From positions 1-52,291 of the forward strand of contig JANBQC010000142.1 of assembly GCA_027576995.1 (NCBI GenBank): a stretch of DNA of 52,291 nucleotides. The letters are read 5' to 3'. This stretch comes from Dimargaris cristalligena (taxonomy: Eukaryota; Kickxellomycota; Dimargaritomycetes; Dimargaritales; Dimargaritaceae). The position numbers were made by a program, and so were the translations under genes. Below the pieces are notes generated by a model. That model made no database searches, had not been told where the DNA came from, and worked only from the letters and a program-made list of their open reading frames with translations. Shown in pieces: positions 1-10,151 of this stretch; positions within the stretch are counted from its first letter, which is position 1, and each line of letters opens with the position of its first letter.

Positions 1-78
1 AGTAGTAGCAGTAGTAGCAGTAGTAGCAGTAGTAGCAGTAGTAGCAGTAGTAGCAGTAGTAGCAGTAGTAGCAGTAGC
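1..78. repeat. 9-bp microsatellite (AGTAGTAGC)n at window edge
   Basis: The first 78 bases are a near-perfect tandem array with the 9-bp unit AGTAGTAGC, ending in a shortened AGTAGC copy. It runs off the left edge, so its full length is unknown. It could be intergenic or the end of a Ser/Ala-type coding repeat belonging to a gene outside the window; nothing here decides that. Confidence 0.9.
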
Positions 79-291
79 AATAATTTATTATCCCTCCCCA
101 GGCAAAGAGATAGAGTGCCATTCAGGCTAAGCAGTCTCCACCGGTTTCTCTCCATCTCTTCCTTTCCTGCTTGTTATAATACCCAGGGGCACTCTCTCGA
201 CCATCTCTATCTCACCCTGCTTTATTTGGCCAACTCGAATCCCTCCCACTCTACTCTACCCTACTCGACTCCTTGCATTCCGTGTCCACCC
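79..291 (+). promoter_or_regulatory. Pyrimidine-rich 5' leader of SND2 gene
   Basis: This short stretch between the microsatellite and the proposed ATG at 292 is rich in C and T, with ACTCTACTCTACC-like runs around 248-270. A similar CT-rich run precedes the PCNA start codon. I read it as core promoter and 5' UTR; no clear TATA box is visible. Confidence 0.4.
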
Positions 292-902
292 ATGGTCAGT
301 ACTTAATCTCCCTGTCTGTATTCCAATCCTATTCGCCTTTTTCCCCCCTTGGACGCATCTTCTCACCTCCTTCGCACTCTACACCCCCATTCCCTCTTCT
401 CCTTCCCTAGGCTAATAATGCCTCCAAGAAGCTGGCTGTGACCAATCAGCAGACGATCCAGCGCTTACAACTGCTCTTTTTCGCCATCAATGGCCTGTAC
501 GTCTTTATCCGCTTTGTGGTATGCTTCGGGACGGTGAGCTGGGCCGTGGCCGTGGCCTATGTAGGGACGTTCCTCGTGTCGCTGTTTATGTTCCAGCAAC
601 TGGTGTCCATGGGTCAGCCCCGGTACGGTCCTAGCGGCGACCTGGTCAGTGCCGGAGAAGACTTGGCGGCCCCCGGTCTGACCTCGTACATGTTTGATAT
701 CCTGTACGTCACGTGGTTTATCCACCTGGGGTCTCTGGTTACCCACTATGTATGGTACCTGTATCTCATCATTCCCGGCTATGCTGTGGTGAAGCTGGGT
801 GGATTCATATGGCCGTTCCTGGCCGGTTTCGGGGCTGGGCAGGCCGAGCCCGTCGCCCAGTCCCCCGCAAAAAGACCCAAGGTCAAGTATGCCCGGCGCT
901 AA
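292..902 (+). CDS. SND2: SND2/TMEM208-like ER membrane targeting protein
   Basis: Two exons, 292-294 and 411-902, give 164 residues. The start codon is alone on exon 1: ATG at 292 is followed at once by GTCAGT, and the CCCTAG acceptor at 405-410 leads into an in-frame exon reading ANNASKKLAVTNQQ. Without this splice the frame has no nearby ATG. The protein has several hydrophobic membrane segments, a mid-protein break containing a conserved-looking GMDL-type stretch (here AGEDLAAPG), and a basic tail (KRPKVKYARR). This matches the TMEM208/SND2 family (DUF788) in length, topology and tail. Family role: SRP-independent targeting of tail-anchored and internal-signal proteins to the ER. Family assignment is firm; the one-codon first exon is inferred from splice signals and should be checked with RNA. 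Confidence 0.85.
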
Positions 903-1829
903 TAAGATGACATTCGCTCACTCTCTTCCCGGTTCTGCCCCGCTCACAATCAAGGAGAGGGAAAGCCCATGTACAGTTGTATCACTCATAAGCCCCCCCC
1001 TCTTCAGCAAAATCGGGATCAATATGGGTGAACCTCACCCTAATTGTATAAGATTTTACATGATATTGTGTATGGGATAATATGTGGGAGAATAACTTTT
1101 GACCAGTGATATTTACCTCGTCAAATGGATTTTTCGTTATATAGCCTAGATGAACTTCTCCCATATGAACCTTGCAAAGGGGAGGGGGGTGTATGGTATT
1201 TGATTTCGACCGGCAGTGTTCAAACGCGTAGTAGCAATAAAGGATAGATTCCCGCTTTATGACGCGATGGCCTCTTTGCCGTTCAACGACGGGGTGCGTC
1301 GTTTTGGCAACCCCGAGGGCCCTTTCGACAGGATAGTCCTGCTGGCACTGAATTGGCATACACGTAGGAGATGAGTAGCACACACCACATACATATACAC
1401 ATAATAGATAGTTACCCCTGCTGGCCAATGATTGCGTCGGTTTCATTACACTAAAGCGAGCCTAGCTCAGGTGTAATCTTGTCTGGGTGTGAGTGAAGTG
1501 AAGGAATGGTTTTGCGTGTGTGTGTTTTTTTGGGGGGGGGGAGAAGGAGGAAAAGCGTCAACTACCAGCGGCTCATCCTCATTGGTTGGTTTTGTTTTCA
1601 TTTTCCAACGGAATGGCTTTAGAGAGAGCCTTTTTATATATAGTATACGCACACGTAAATATAATAATAATCGCCCATTTCATATAACTTATCCCCGTAG
1701 CCACTTCCGATCTCTCTGCTTTACTTTACTCTACTCTGTTCTCCTTTTTGTCCGCCTTACTCCATTCCACTCTACTCGCCTTTTCCCTTGGGCCTTTTCA
1801 ATCTTACCCAGTCCCGCCCTAATTACACC
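903..1829. other. Intergenic, SND2 3' region and PCNA promoter
   Basis: There is no convincing gene here. It holds a poly-G run near 1531-1541, one ACGCGT motif at 1224-1229, and a CT-rich leader from about 1700 to the PCNA ATG. Short open frames on both strands show no family resemblance. Confidence 0.6.
1224..1229. promoter_or_regulatory. Candidate MCB (ACGCGT) upstream of PCNA
   Basis: ACGCGT is the core recognised by the fungal MBF complex, which drives S-phase genes including PCNA in yeasts. A single copy lies about 600 bp before the PCNA ATG. A lone 6-mer is weak evidence and the distance is large, so this is only a candidate. Confidence 0.25.
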
Positions 1830-2615
1830 ATGCTCGAAGCTCGTCTGACGCAAGGCTCCCTGCTCAAGAAGGTCATTGAGGCCATCAAGGATCTCGTCAC
1901 CGATGCCAACTTCGACTGCAGTGATGGCGGCATCTCCCTGCAGGCCATGGACAGTTCCCATGTCGCCCTCTGTGCTCTGCTGCTCAAGTCCGATAGCTTC
2001 GAACCTTATCGGTGTGATCGTAACCGGTCGCTCGGCGTCAACCTCAATTCCCTCGCCAAAATGCTCAAGTGCTCCGGTAACGATGATATCATCACCCTCA
2101 AGGCCAACGACGAAGGGGACATCCTGACCATGCTGTTCGAAAGCCCCAACCAGGACCGCCTGTGCGAATACGAGCTTAAACTGATGGACATTGACGCTGA
2201 GCACCTCGGTATCCCTGACCAAGACTTCGACTGTACCATCAAAATGTCGTCCCAGGAATTTGCCCGTATCGTCCGTGATCTATCGTCCATTAATGAATCC
2301 GTCACCATTTCGGCCACCAAAGAAGGTGTGCGTTTTGCCACCTCCGGTGAAATGGGCAAGGGGTCCATTCTGCTCAAACAGGGCGGCTCCGTCGATGATG
2401 CCGCCAGCGGCAAGGCCACCTCCATCCAGCTGACCGAGCCCGTCATGGTGACCCTATCACTCAAATACCTCAACTACTTCACCAAGGCCACTTCGCTTTC
2501 CGAATCCGTTACCATCCAAATCACCAATGATATCCCGGTGCTGATTGACTTTGCCATTGGCGAGTTTGGCTATATCCGCTACTTCCTGGCCCCTAAAATT
2601 AACGAAGACGAATAG
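1830..2615 (+). CDS. PCNA: PCNA, DNA sliding clamp
   Basis: A single exon encodes 261 residues, exactly the usual eukaryotic PCNA length. The start ATG at 1830 gives MLEARLTQGSLLKKV, the standard N-terminus; the frame is open further upstream but has no better start. Visible landmarks are two PCNA domains joined by the interdomain connector (about 118-134), the helix stretch SSQEFARIVRDLSSI (140-154), Lys164 in SATKEG (the position ubiquitinated and SUMOylated in other eukaryotes), and the C-terminal FGYIRYFLAPKI that helps bind PIP-box partners. The homotrimer encircles DNA and tethers polymerases, FEN1, ligase and mismatch-repair factors. The short leader is CT-rich and lacks introns. Identification is essentially certain. 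Confidence 0.98.
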   Translation: MLEARLTQGSLLKKVIEAIKDLVTDANFDCSDGGISLQAMDSSHVALCALLLKSDSFEPYRCDRNRSLGVNLNSLAKMLKCSGNDDIITLKANDEGDILTMLFESPNQDRLCEYELKLMDIDAEHLGIPDQDFDCTIKMSSQEFARIVRDLSSINESVTISATKEGVRFATSGEMGKGSILLKQGGSVDDAASGKATSIQLTEPVMVTLSLKYLNYFTKATSLSESVTIQITNDIPVLIDFAIGEFGYIRYFLAPKINEDE

Positions 2616-3277
2616 ACTACATTTGGTGTGTTGTCGTCGAGATCTTCCAACTCTTCTTCTATTGCCAGTTACGTTGGACTGCCCATTGTAATTTCACCGA
2701 CCTTCCTCCCCCTTCCCACTCGCTTTGCCTCCGACCCCTCCCCCATCCACCAATTTTCTTTTCCAACCGTATATTCTTAATTTTATGCCGCGGCTCACCG
2801 CATTATTATTCATCTCTCCATTAAATGATACCTTATATATATATATATATCCCTGTATGAATCTAGATTCCGTTCCCACTGTAAACGGTTAATGAATGAC
2901 GTGGCCTGGTTCGGCGTTGGTTAGGAGAGGTGTATATGCTTATTTGGGGTTAGATTGATATAGTTCGATGGCCGACCAGCTACGTATATTGTTCACCAAT
3001 TCAGCCGATCAATGTTTAAAATTAAATCCGCCGGGCTCTCCCTACCTCATTAGTCAAGTATAAGGGAGGGAAAGGAACAAGCCCTACCTAATCAAAAACC
3101 TTTCCTGCCCCTGGTTTGATTTTGAATGAGCCGACAGAGTAGGGGTTTCAGATAGAGAGATGGTTGTCACCCTAAGCCTCCATTCCTACTAACGCCCAGC
3201 TAGAGTTCCTTCTTCTCCCATTCACTCCCGACCCCATTCTACCTTTCTTCCCCCCTCCCTACCCACCCTCCATAACC
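2616..3277. other. Intergenic between PCNA and CLPB
   Basis: This stretch contains the PCNA 3' region, a (TA)n tract at 2834-2850, and the CT-rich leader of the next gene from about 3180. No gene is recognised. Confidence 0.6.
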
Positions 3278-5312
3278 ATGTTTCGCGGCCTCAGGGCGTC
3301 TCGCCGGCTAATTCGCCCCTCTATAGTCTGCCCCAGGGCTACTCGAGGCCTGATCTCCTCCTTTAGGCCGGCTTCTACCTCCACCTCCACTTCCGCCCCG
3401 CCGAGGCCCACCGCGAGAACTCGGTCCCCGCCCCTCTGGCTGGCTCTAGTGGGGATAGTCACCGCTGTTGCCCTTTACTACGAGCGGGATCGTGCACCCC
3501 TATGGGGAAGTCCCGTGTTGGCCCACAGCGAAGTCGCCACTAGCCGTGAGCTGTGTTTACTTGTTCTCCATAACGATATACCCGCCCTCAAGCGCTATCT
3601 GGATACCCACGCCAGCTCCGAGCTGGACGCTGCCATCGCTGCCAAATCTACTTTGACCGATATCCCCCCACCCGTTGCTGCCGAGTCGCCCTCCCCAGAC
3701 GCCCAGCGCCGCGCTTATCTGGTAAATTCCCGCCATCCGCTGGGCTGGACTCCGCTACTGGTGGCCTGTGCTAACGGAAACGCAGCCATGGTTGAATTCC
3801 TCCTTCAAAACGGCGCGGACCCCAACCTGCAGGACGAATACCAGGCCTCGGGCCGGCACTCCTACCACGAATTACGCGAGCTGTACTTGGCCCGTGAACG
3901 CGAGTTCTGCTCGCTCATTTACCCCTCCGCCCCGACAGCCGGATTTTCGGTAAGTTCATGTCCCCCCTAGCCCACCATTTCCCTACCCACTCACTGGACA
4001 CAGAAATCCCATGCCCTTGTTGCGCCAGCCCGACTAATTAAATCGCCCGACAGCGTTCCCATCCTACCCCTTCTCCCTGCATGAATAGCCCCTCCACTAC
4101 GCCTGTGTCCAGGGAAATAGTACTATTATCCAGCGCCTTCTCCAGGCCGGGGCCGATCCCCGTATCCAAGATATGAACGGCCATTTATGCAAAGACTACC
4201 TAGATGAGGACCTACCCGACTACAAGGCTCTACTCCGAAGCATGGCCGAGCATGAGAACCGCCTGGTGGCCGAACGGAAACGCCGGGCGAAGGAGTTACG
4301 CCGAAAGTACCCCCTGGAGGAGCAGCTCAAAGAAGTGATTGTAGGTCAGTTGGCCCCCATCAATGCCGTCGCCTCTGCTATTCGCCGCCGGGAGAACGGC
4401 TGGCACGATGAAGACCGTCCGCTGGTGTTCCTCTTTCTAGGCTCCTCGGGAGTGGGCAAAACCGAGCTGGCCAAACAGGTGGCCAAGTATATTCACAAGG
4501 ACGACAAAGATGCCTTCGTTCGGGTCGATTTGTCGGAGTTCCAGTCCAAACACGAAGTGGCCAAATTCATTGGCTCCCCCCCGGGCTACGTGGGCTACGA
4601 TGAAGGGGGGCAGCTCACCGAAAAGCTGGCCAAATGCCCCAACGCCGTGGTACTACTGGATGAAGTGGAAAAGGCCCACCCCGACGTCTTAACCATCATG
4701 CTGCAGGTGTTCGATGAGGGTCACCTAACGGACGGCAAAGGGCAGACCGTCGACTGCAAAGATGCCATTTTTATCCTTACCTCCAATCTGGCGCAGCACG
4801 AAATCGCCGACGAAGCCGAGTCCCTTCGTGCCGACGCCCGGGAACGGGGGACTACTGCGGGCTTCAACGACGAATCCACCAGCCTATCCCGCAAGTTTAT
4901 CAACACGACCATCTACCCCATCCTTCGGGGCCACTTTCAGCGGGACGAGTTCCTGGGCCGTATTAACGAAATTCTCTTCTTCCTTCCCTTCAACCAAACC
5001 GAGTTGCACCGAATTGTGATCAAAGAGTTACAGAGGTGGGCCCAGAAGGCGCAGAGCCGCCACCACATCCAGCTATCCTGGTCGGATAGTGTGGTCGATC
5101 TGCTCAGCGAGGGCTACAATATCCGGTATGGCGCGCGCAGCATCAAGCACGAAGTTGAAAAGCGAGTAGTGAACCAAATCGCCAAGGCCCACGAGCTGGA
5201 TGAAATCGGGGAAGGGAGCTCAGTGTACGTTTATGAGGAAGACGGAACCATTCGCCTCAAATTCACCAAAGCCCCCACACCGGCTCCTAGTAAGCGGGGT
5301 TTTTTCTCTTGA
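3278..5312 (+). CDS. CLPB: CLPB/Skd3-type ankyrin-AAA+ mitochondrial disaggregase
   Basis: Two exons, 3278-3949 and 4089-5312, give 631 residues; the intron is GTAAGT...AATAG in phase 0 and splits the ankyrin region. Order: an Arg-rich, acid-poor presequence (1-50), a hydrophobic helix (about 51-67, WLALVGIVTAVALYY), an ankyrin repeat (154-186, LGWTPLLVAC...GADPNLQD), a second ankyrin across the intron (from PLHYACVQGN), then one AAA+ module with Walker A GSSGVGKT (342-349), pore-loop-like GSPPGYVGY, Walker B LLDE (413-416) and a ClpB D2-small domain ending near GARSIKHEVEKRVVNQ. This is the architecture of human CLPB/Skd3, a mitochondrial intermembrane-space disaggregase, not of fungal Hsp78, which has two AAA+ domains and no ankyrins. 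The hydrophobic helix before the ankyrins corresponds in place to the segment PARL cleaves in Skd3; cleavage here is inference. Confidence 0.93.
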
Positions 5313-5761
5313 TCTAGCGGCTAGATAATTGGAGCTCTTTATTACCGCTCCGTATTATATTTCTTAAAAGAATTAAAAAAAAGAGAGAGAGAGAGAGAGA
5401 GAAGGTGTGTGTGTGACGTACAGTCCAGAGCTTTCCTGGATACTACCGCGGATTCACAGATTTTAAGTGCAGCAATTGGGGATCTATTAATATTCTTAAG
5501 CTTGAAGGCATACGAACTTCCCCGTTTTTCCACCCTGACCCAATTAGAAATGCATAGTACCAAGCTGGAGGTCAGTCGAATGAGGAGCCTCAATTATAAT
5601 AAAAAAAATTCGCTGAGTAACCGAAAAAAAAGGTTTATTGACAAGATAAGGAAGGGGTGACTGTTTAAAAGACCCCGCTGATTAACAGCCGGGGAGAAAG
5701 AGGGTAGCGGGTGAAACCCGCGGGCTAGATGGCCCCTTACCCTAAGCAAGGCCCCGTGGAT
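5313..5761. other. Convergent intergenic with (GA)n tract
   Basis: The 3' ends of the CLPB and SR-protein genes face each other here. A (GA)n run at 5382-5402 is followed by a short (GT)n run near 5405-5414. No gene is recognised. Confidence 0.6.
5382..5402. repeat. (GA)n microsatellite
   Basis: A pure AG/GA run of about 21 bases follows a poly-A stretch, 70 bases beyond the CLPB stop codon. Confidence 0.9.
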
Positions 5762-7037
5762 TTAATCCTCCTGAGTGGGGGAGCGGGAGCGGTCGGCTGG
5801 GGGCAGCGGGGAGCCCGACCGGGGGCGGTCGTGGTGGGACTGGGAACGCGAGTAGCTTCGATCGCGGCGGGCCCGTGGTGACGGAGAGCGGGAACTGCGG
5901 CGACCCGGGGAGGGGCCACGGGCCTCAGGAGGGGGCGAGCGGGAGTAACGATGCCCTGGAGAGGCCGAGTGACGAGGGGGCGACTGAGAATAAGAGCGGG
6001 AACGCGGACGGCGACGCTCCATCGATCGGCGTGGGGAGGGGGAACGGGATAGGCGTCGCGGGCTACGCTCGGAACGGCGGTACGAAGGAGACCGACGGCC
6101 GCCCCCACCGCCTCCAGAGCGCCAGGCAGTGTTGGGGGCGTTTTTGGCCCACTGGATGCTCAGGGGACTGCCGTCGACGCGGCGTCCATGCATTTCGTTA
6201 TAGGCGTCATCCGCATCGCGGGGATCCTCGTATTCTATAAAGGCAAAGCTAGAATAGGAGACGAGGGATAGGGGTAGGTAGGGATCAGGGCAGACCCGAA
6301 GAGGGACAGGTAACGAGAATCCCAGGTGGAAAACACAGCCGAATCGAATGTCGGCAGGCGGGTCAGAAACACGGCGCGGGAGACAAATGGGATGGCAGGC
6401 AGATGAGGGGGAACGAAAAGGGGGGGTTAGGCGGAGTATGCGACGGGAACTGTGTGTGGCCGGCTGGTGCGACGACTAAGGTGCGCAAGCGGGCGGGTGG
6501 GTCGGGGTTAATACAGCGGGGTTTAGGAGGACTCGGAGAAGGTGGCTACTATTGCCTGTCAAAACAACAGACAAAGGCCGGCAATAAAGAAACGGAAGAC
6601 AAATAAGGGTTATGTGCGTGAAACAAGAGTGGAAGCAGCCGACAACGCGCGGAAGGACGCGTTCTGGCTCAACGGCAGTCGGCTCAGCGGAAGCAGTTGT
6701 GCAGTGCAATATAGCTTAGGATAGGGTAGGTGGAGGGGCTTACACTCGGTTGGAGCCAGGGCGGGGGGCCGGGATATCGCAGCGGACCAGGCGACCGTAG
6801 CTAGGGACGGAGGAATAGGTTCGACAGAGAGCAACAAGCAGGGGGTTTAGAAGAGGAATCGGATAGTTTTCATTGGCATTATTTCTGAGAGTAATTGTGG
6901 CCAGCCGAACCGAGTAGGGCGTTATTAGGTGGTGAAAAACGCGGCTAGTTCGCTTACCGTTCGAATTCGTATGCCAGGTCGCGCGCACGGACCGACGGGC
7001 TGAAGCCAGCGACGAAGAGAGTACAGCGGCGAGACAT
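5762..7037 (-). CDS. srp1: SR-family splicing factor (RRM + RS domain), Srp1-like
   Basis: Three exons read on the minus strand, 7037-6958, 6800-6744 and 6248-5762, give 207 residues. Exon 1 carries RNP2 (TLFVAGF) and ends in EYEFE-type sequence (AYEFER); a 57-nt exon 2 adds YGRLVRCDIPAPRPGSNR; exon 3 supplies RNP1-like FAFIEYED and the end of the RRM (MHGRRVDGSPLSIQWAK). All three junctions keep frame with GTAAGC donors. The rest is a Gly linker and an RS-rich tail with many SR/SP dipeptides, substrates of SR kinases in this family. It resembles fission yeast Srp1 closely in the opening MSRR and the ARELAYEFEPYGRLIRC region. Role: binding exonic enhancers and supporting spliceosome assembly. 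The residue at the exon 2/3 junction is Val rather than the usual Gly of RNP1; a different donor choice could change it. Confidence 0.88.
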
Positions 7038-7308
7038 TAGAGAGGGTGACAAGGTAGTAAGTAGTAGGAGTAATGTGCGTGAGGGTTGTGATTGAAGGAA
7101 ACGCAAAAGAAACAGGTGGAAAGAAGGGCCTAGCACCCCACTGGCCTCTTATGGAGAGATTCTCTTCCGCCAATGGCGTTGGGCTAAGAACAGACACTAC
7201 CCTCCAACGAAACCCCATAAACGGAGGAGAGTGAGCGTGAGCGTGTTGTGTATGCGTTTCCTTCACTCTCAACTGCCTGTCATGCTCTCCCCCCTAGCGA
7301 AGCCAGCA

Positions 7309-7316
7309 TCACGTGA
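7309..7316. promoter_or_regulatory. Palindromic E-box TCACGTGA
   Basis: TCACGTGA is the full palindromic form bound by Cbf1/USF-type bHLH factors. It lies about 270 bp upstream of the SR-protein start codon. It is a motif match only. Confidence 0.3.
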
Positions 7317-8335
7317 TTATGTCTTTTAGAGAATCGTGGGAATGACGACATCCCGTTTAGAAACTATAGATGGCTGTGCTTCGGGGCCAACGGCGATTAA
7401 AGCCAACAACAGCCTATGGCCCTGTTTGGAAACGAATAATTTAGAGCCGATGGGGGGAGTGGTGTGGTTCAATGGTCTACTATTCGTCATTATCCCCCCC
7501 TGTCGGTACAAAAGCCTGAGGAGAGGACCCGAGGTGGTCGGGACCCATGGAAATTGAGGCCAGCCCCAGTCCAAGCCACCGCGAATGAGTGCTGCATATC
7601 TACTACTACCATGGCCGAAACCCTACGTAGTATATATTGGCTCCAATATTATCCGTGAGGCGAGCCGCGCAGAACTTATAGGATATACTTGGCAATTCAA
7701 TTCGGCAGTTCAAGTAGAGTGGAGAGCGGGTATACTCTCTCTCAGGCAGCGATCCTCTCGGATGCAGGGAGAAAGTCCCCTCTCATAACACTGCCGCGGC
7801 TCATTTTGGTGCATTTATCGGTTCAAATAAGGCCCGGTTGGCGTTGTGCCCAGCTCGGCTCCGTCAATTTAACTATTTTGCCAAAGTCGTCCCTTTAGAG
7901 CACGTCCCTAACCGGGTGGCTAAAGGGATAGGTACCCCAATGATGAGCTGCGCTGAGCGGGCTTTGTTGCCCACCCGGCTACCAGTCCGCTGCACCCGCG
8001 TAGTCTACACGAGAAATGGGCCCGTGCGTCTGCCCTCTATTATCTGCCCCCCTTCGGAACAGGGAATGGTACCTCCCTTCTTTCCCTATTCTCCGGCACT
8101 TCCCCCCTGCCTTGTCCTCCCTCCTCTACTCTATAAAATGGAGGACCCGGCAGTTGGGCTATTAATAGCGGGTTAATTGGGAATTCGGGATATAGAACGG
8201 GGTCCTAGTTGGACGAGGTGGTCTGTGCTGATAGGCTGTGGGTGTCGAGGCACTCCCTCTTCTTCGTCTTTCGGCCGGAATATAGTGTATCCGATTACGA
8301 CGGCTAGTCGATGGAGAGGGGGTGCACTGCCCGTC

Positions 8336-8342
8336 TATAAAA
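8336..8342 (+). promoter_or_regulatory. Candidate TATA box for CBM52 protein gene
   Basis: TATAAAA lies about 310 bases before the ATG at 8652, followed by a CT-rich stretch. An alternative TATAAAA is at 8132-8138. Spacing to the start codon implies a leader of roughly 280 nt if it is used. Confidence 0.3.
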
Positions 8343-8651
8343 CTAGACGGATATCCTCCCACTTTTATATGTACCCCCGTCTGTTTCCTTTCTACGCTTC
8401 ACCAGCTCTATTCATTATTCTTCCCTTGCTACTTCGCAGCTTCCCCTAGCCCCGCTTACTCTCCCAGCCGCTAACGAAACGACGAACGTCCGTTTAGTAT
8501 TCTTAACCCGATCTGCCTTCATTAATAATCGCACCCGATCGTCAGCCCACATTTGACGAGTATATTATACACATAGCACCTAGCCAAGCCAATATTTCAT
8601 TGAGGCTAAATCACCCCCCCCTCTCTCTCTCTCTCGTTCTCTTTCTTCGCA

Positions 8652-9371
8652 ATGGTTAACCGCGCCTATATCATGAGTGCCCTTTTGCTGGGCGTCTCTC
8701 TGTCCACTACTTGGGCTGCTCCTCAATATGGTTCGGCGGATATGAGTGGGTCGGGAATGGAAACCTTAGAAAATGGTGACTTTACTGACCAGAACACTTC
8801 GATAGATTCTGCCGATTTAAATAGCGGTATGTCGGCGTTTGAGTCATCAGATTTTACCTCCCTAGACAACAGTGACCCGTCACTCACCGGAACTGAGCCT
8901 TCAAATGAGGGATCCGACTTTACTGGGATGGAGCCTCCAACCGGGGAGTCCGACTTTACCGCAATGGACCCGTCAACCGGGGAGTCCGACTTTACCGCAA
9001 TGGACCCGTCAACCGGGGAGTCCGACTTTACTGCAATGGACCCGTCAAGCGAGGAGTCCGGCTTTACCGATGGTCTAGACTTTAGCTCAGACCCAAGTTC
9101 CGGCATCCCTACCGGCGAAGAAGAGCCGGCTTCGCTGTTGGGCTCGGGTGATGAGGCCGCCCTTGTCCCCAAGAAGAAGTGCAACCGCTCCAGCTCCGGC
9201 TCCAACTCCAGCACCAGCTCCGATACCTGCAATGGTCAAAACTACGACTCCAAGGTGTACAAATGCTGGGATAACGAGTTGCTTTGTCCCGTTGGTAACC
9301 CCCGCTGCGGCGACCATTGTTACGAAACCGACAAGTACACTTGCAATAATGGCCAACTCCGGCAGATTTAG
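8652..9371 (+). CDS. Secreted acidic repeat protein with C-terminal CBM52-like Cys module
   Basis: A single exon encodes 239 residues. The N-terminus is a signal peptide (core ALLLGVSLSTTWA, cleavage expected near residues 22-23). Residues about 30-150 are acidic, Ser/Thr/Asp-rich and contain a 12-residue repeat SDFTAMDPSTGE. A Lys-rich KKK and a Ser-rich linker follow. The last 45 residues form a six-Cys module: C-x4-Y-x4-Y-x-C, LLCPVGNPRCGDHCY, then YTC. This spacing matches the carbohydrate-binding module seen in fungal endo-1,3-beta-glucanases (Pfam Carb_bind, CBM52). No catalytic domain is present. I infer a cell-wall or glucan-bound secreted protein; there is no GPI signal at the C-terminus. 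The Asp/Ser-rich repeat array suggests a spacer or O-glycosylated stalk. Confidence 0.75.
   Translation: MVNRAYIMSALLLGVSLSTTWAAPQYGSADMSGSGMETLENGDFTDQNTSIDSADLNSGMSAFESSDFTSLDNSDPSLTGTEPSNEGSDFTGMEPPTGESDFTAMDPSTGESDFTAMDPSTGESDFTAMDPSSEESGFTDGLDFSSDPSSGIPTGEEEPASLLGSGDEAALVPKKKCNRSSSGSNSSTSSDTCNGQNYDSKVYKCWDNELLCPVGNPRCGDHCYETDKYTCNNGQLRQI
8916..9059 (+). repeat. 36-bp coding tandem repeat, four units
   Basis: Four in-frame copies begin at 8916, 8952, 8988 and 9024, each encoding a variant of DFTAMDPSTGES. Units 2 and 3 are almost identical at the DNA level, while the first and last have drifted. A degenerate fifth copy (GFTDGLDFSS) follows, and related S-D-F-T motifs precede the array, so it has probably expanded more than once. 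Confidence 0.9.
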
Positions 9372-10151
9372 GTACCCTGGTGGCTTAAATCTGAGCTGGA
9401 CAATAAGTGTAAGCCCATTCCCCTTCCTAACTCCTGTCGATATTCGGCCCTACTTTGGACAATGGCAGGGGGGCCATTAACCCTGGCATTGGTTAGGTTC
9501 ACCTATATCTGTTTTACGTACTCTCTTACTATTTTACTATATATATGTATATAAATACATTAAAGGACGCACTATTTAAACCGAATATAAAGTATGGAGT
9601 AGGTGCTATTTGGGCCGAGGCGGACGGTGGGAGACTACCACCCATGGGCAGCCCAGGGGGATTTAGTATGGGGTGTGCGAGAAGGGGGAGGTATTCGTAG
9701 ACATGCCTTCCTGCAATAGGAAATTCCGGGCGGATGGCCGTCACTCCCCTAGGCTAAGTTGGGAGCCTATGTTAATATCCAGCCCTGCCTACAGTTTCAT
9801 GCCATCGCCATAATCCCAATTTAACCCCCAGTCTTTGGGCCCCGCTGGTAATGTATGGGGGTGGATGAGAGGGGCCTGCTGGCCAACAGCGAAGAGCACT
9901 GCCATTTAGTAAAGCAACCTTTATTTAAATATATAAGGGGCAAAGATAGTTTAAAGCGAGAATGGGGCAGAGTATATATAGTGGCCATTGGGTGCCGTGG
10001 TTGCCTACAGAGAATTCCAAGTTCAGGGCCAATGGGCGGCTCCCCCGTAGCACCTACCATTCGAAGAAAAAGAGCCGGCAGTGCACTGCATTAACTCGAC
10101 CGTTTTCAAGCGAGGCATGGTCAATCTAAGGCACTTGCGCAACGAGTATGT
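9372..10151. other. Convergent intergenic, no gene seen
   Basis: This stretch holds the 3' regions of the CBM52 gene (+) and the DUF4286 gene (-). It is AT-rich near 9530-9600, with paired open frames of about 79 codons on both strands around 9820-10090 that look like chance. Confidence 0.5.

Larger units (their letters stand above)
7038..8651. other. Divergent intergenic region, SR protein / CBM52 protein
   Basis: This 1.6-kb region lies between two divergently transcribed genes and should hold both promoters. It contains a TCACGTGA E-box (7309-7316), a CGTGGGAA motif at 7333-7340, two TATAAAA sequences at 8132 and 8336, and a (CT)n leader at 8621-8635 just before the next ATG. Short open frames show no family resemblance. 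Confidence 0.5.
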
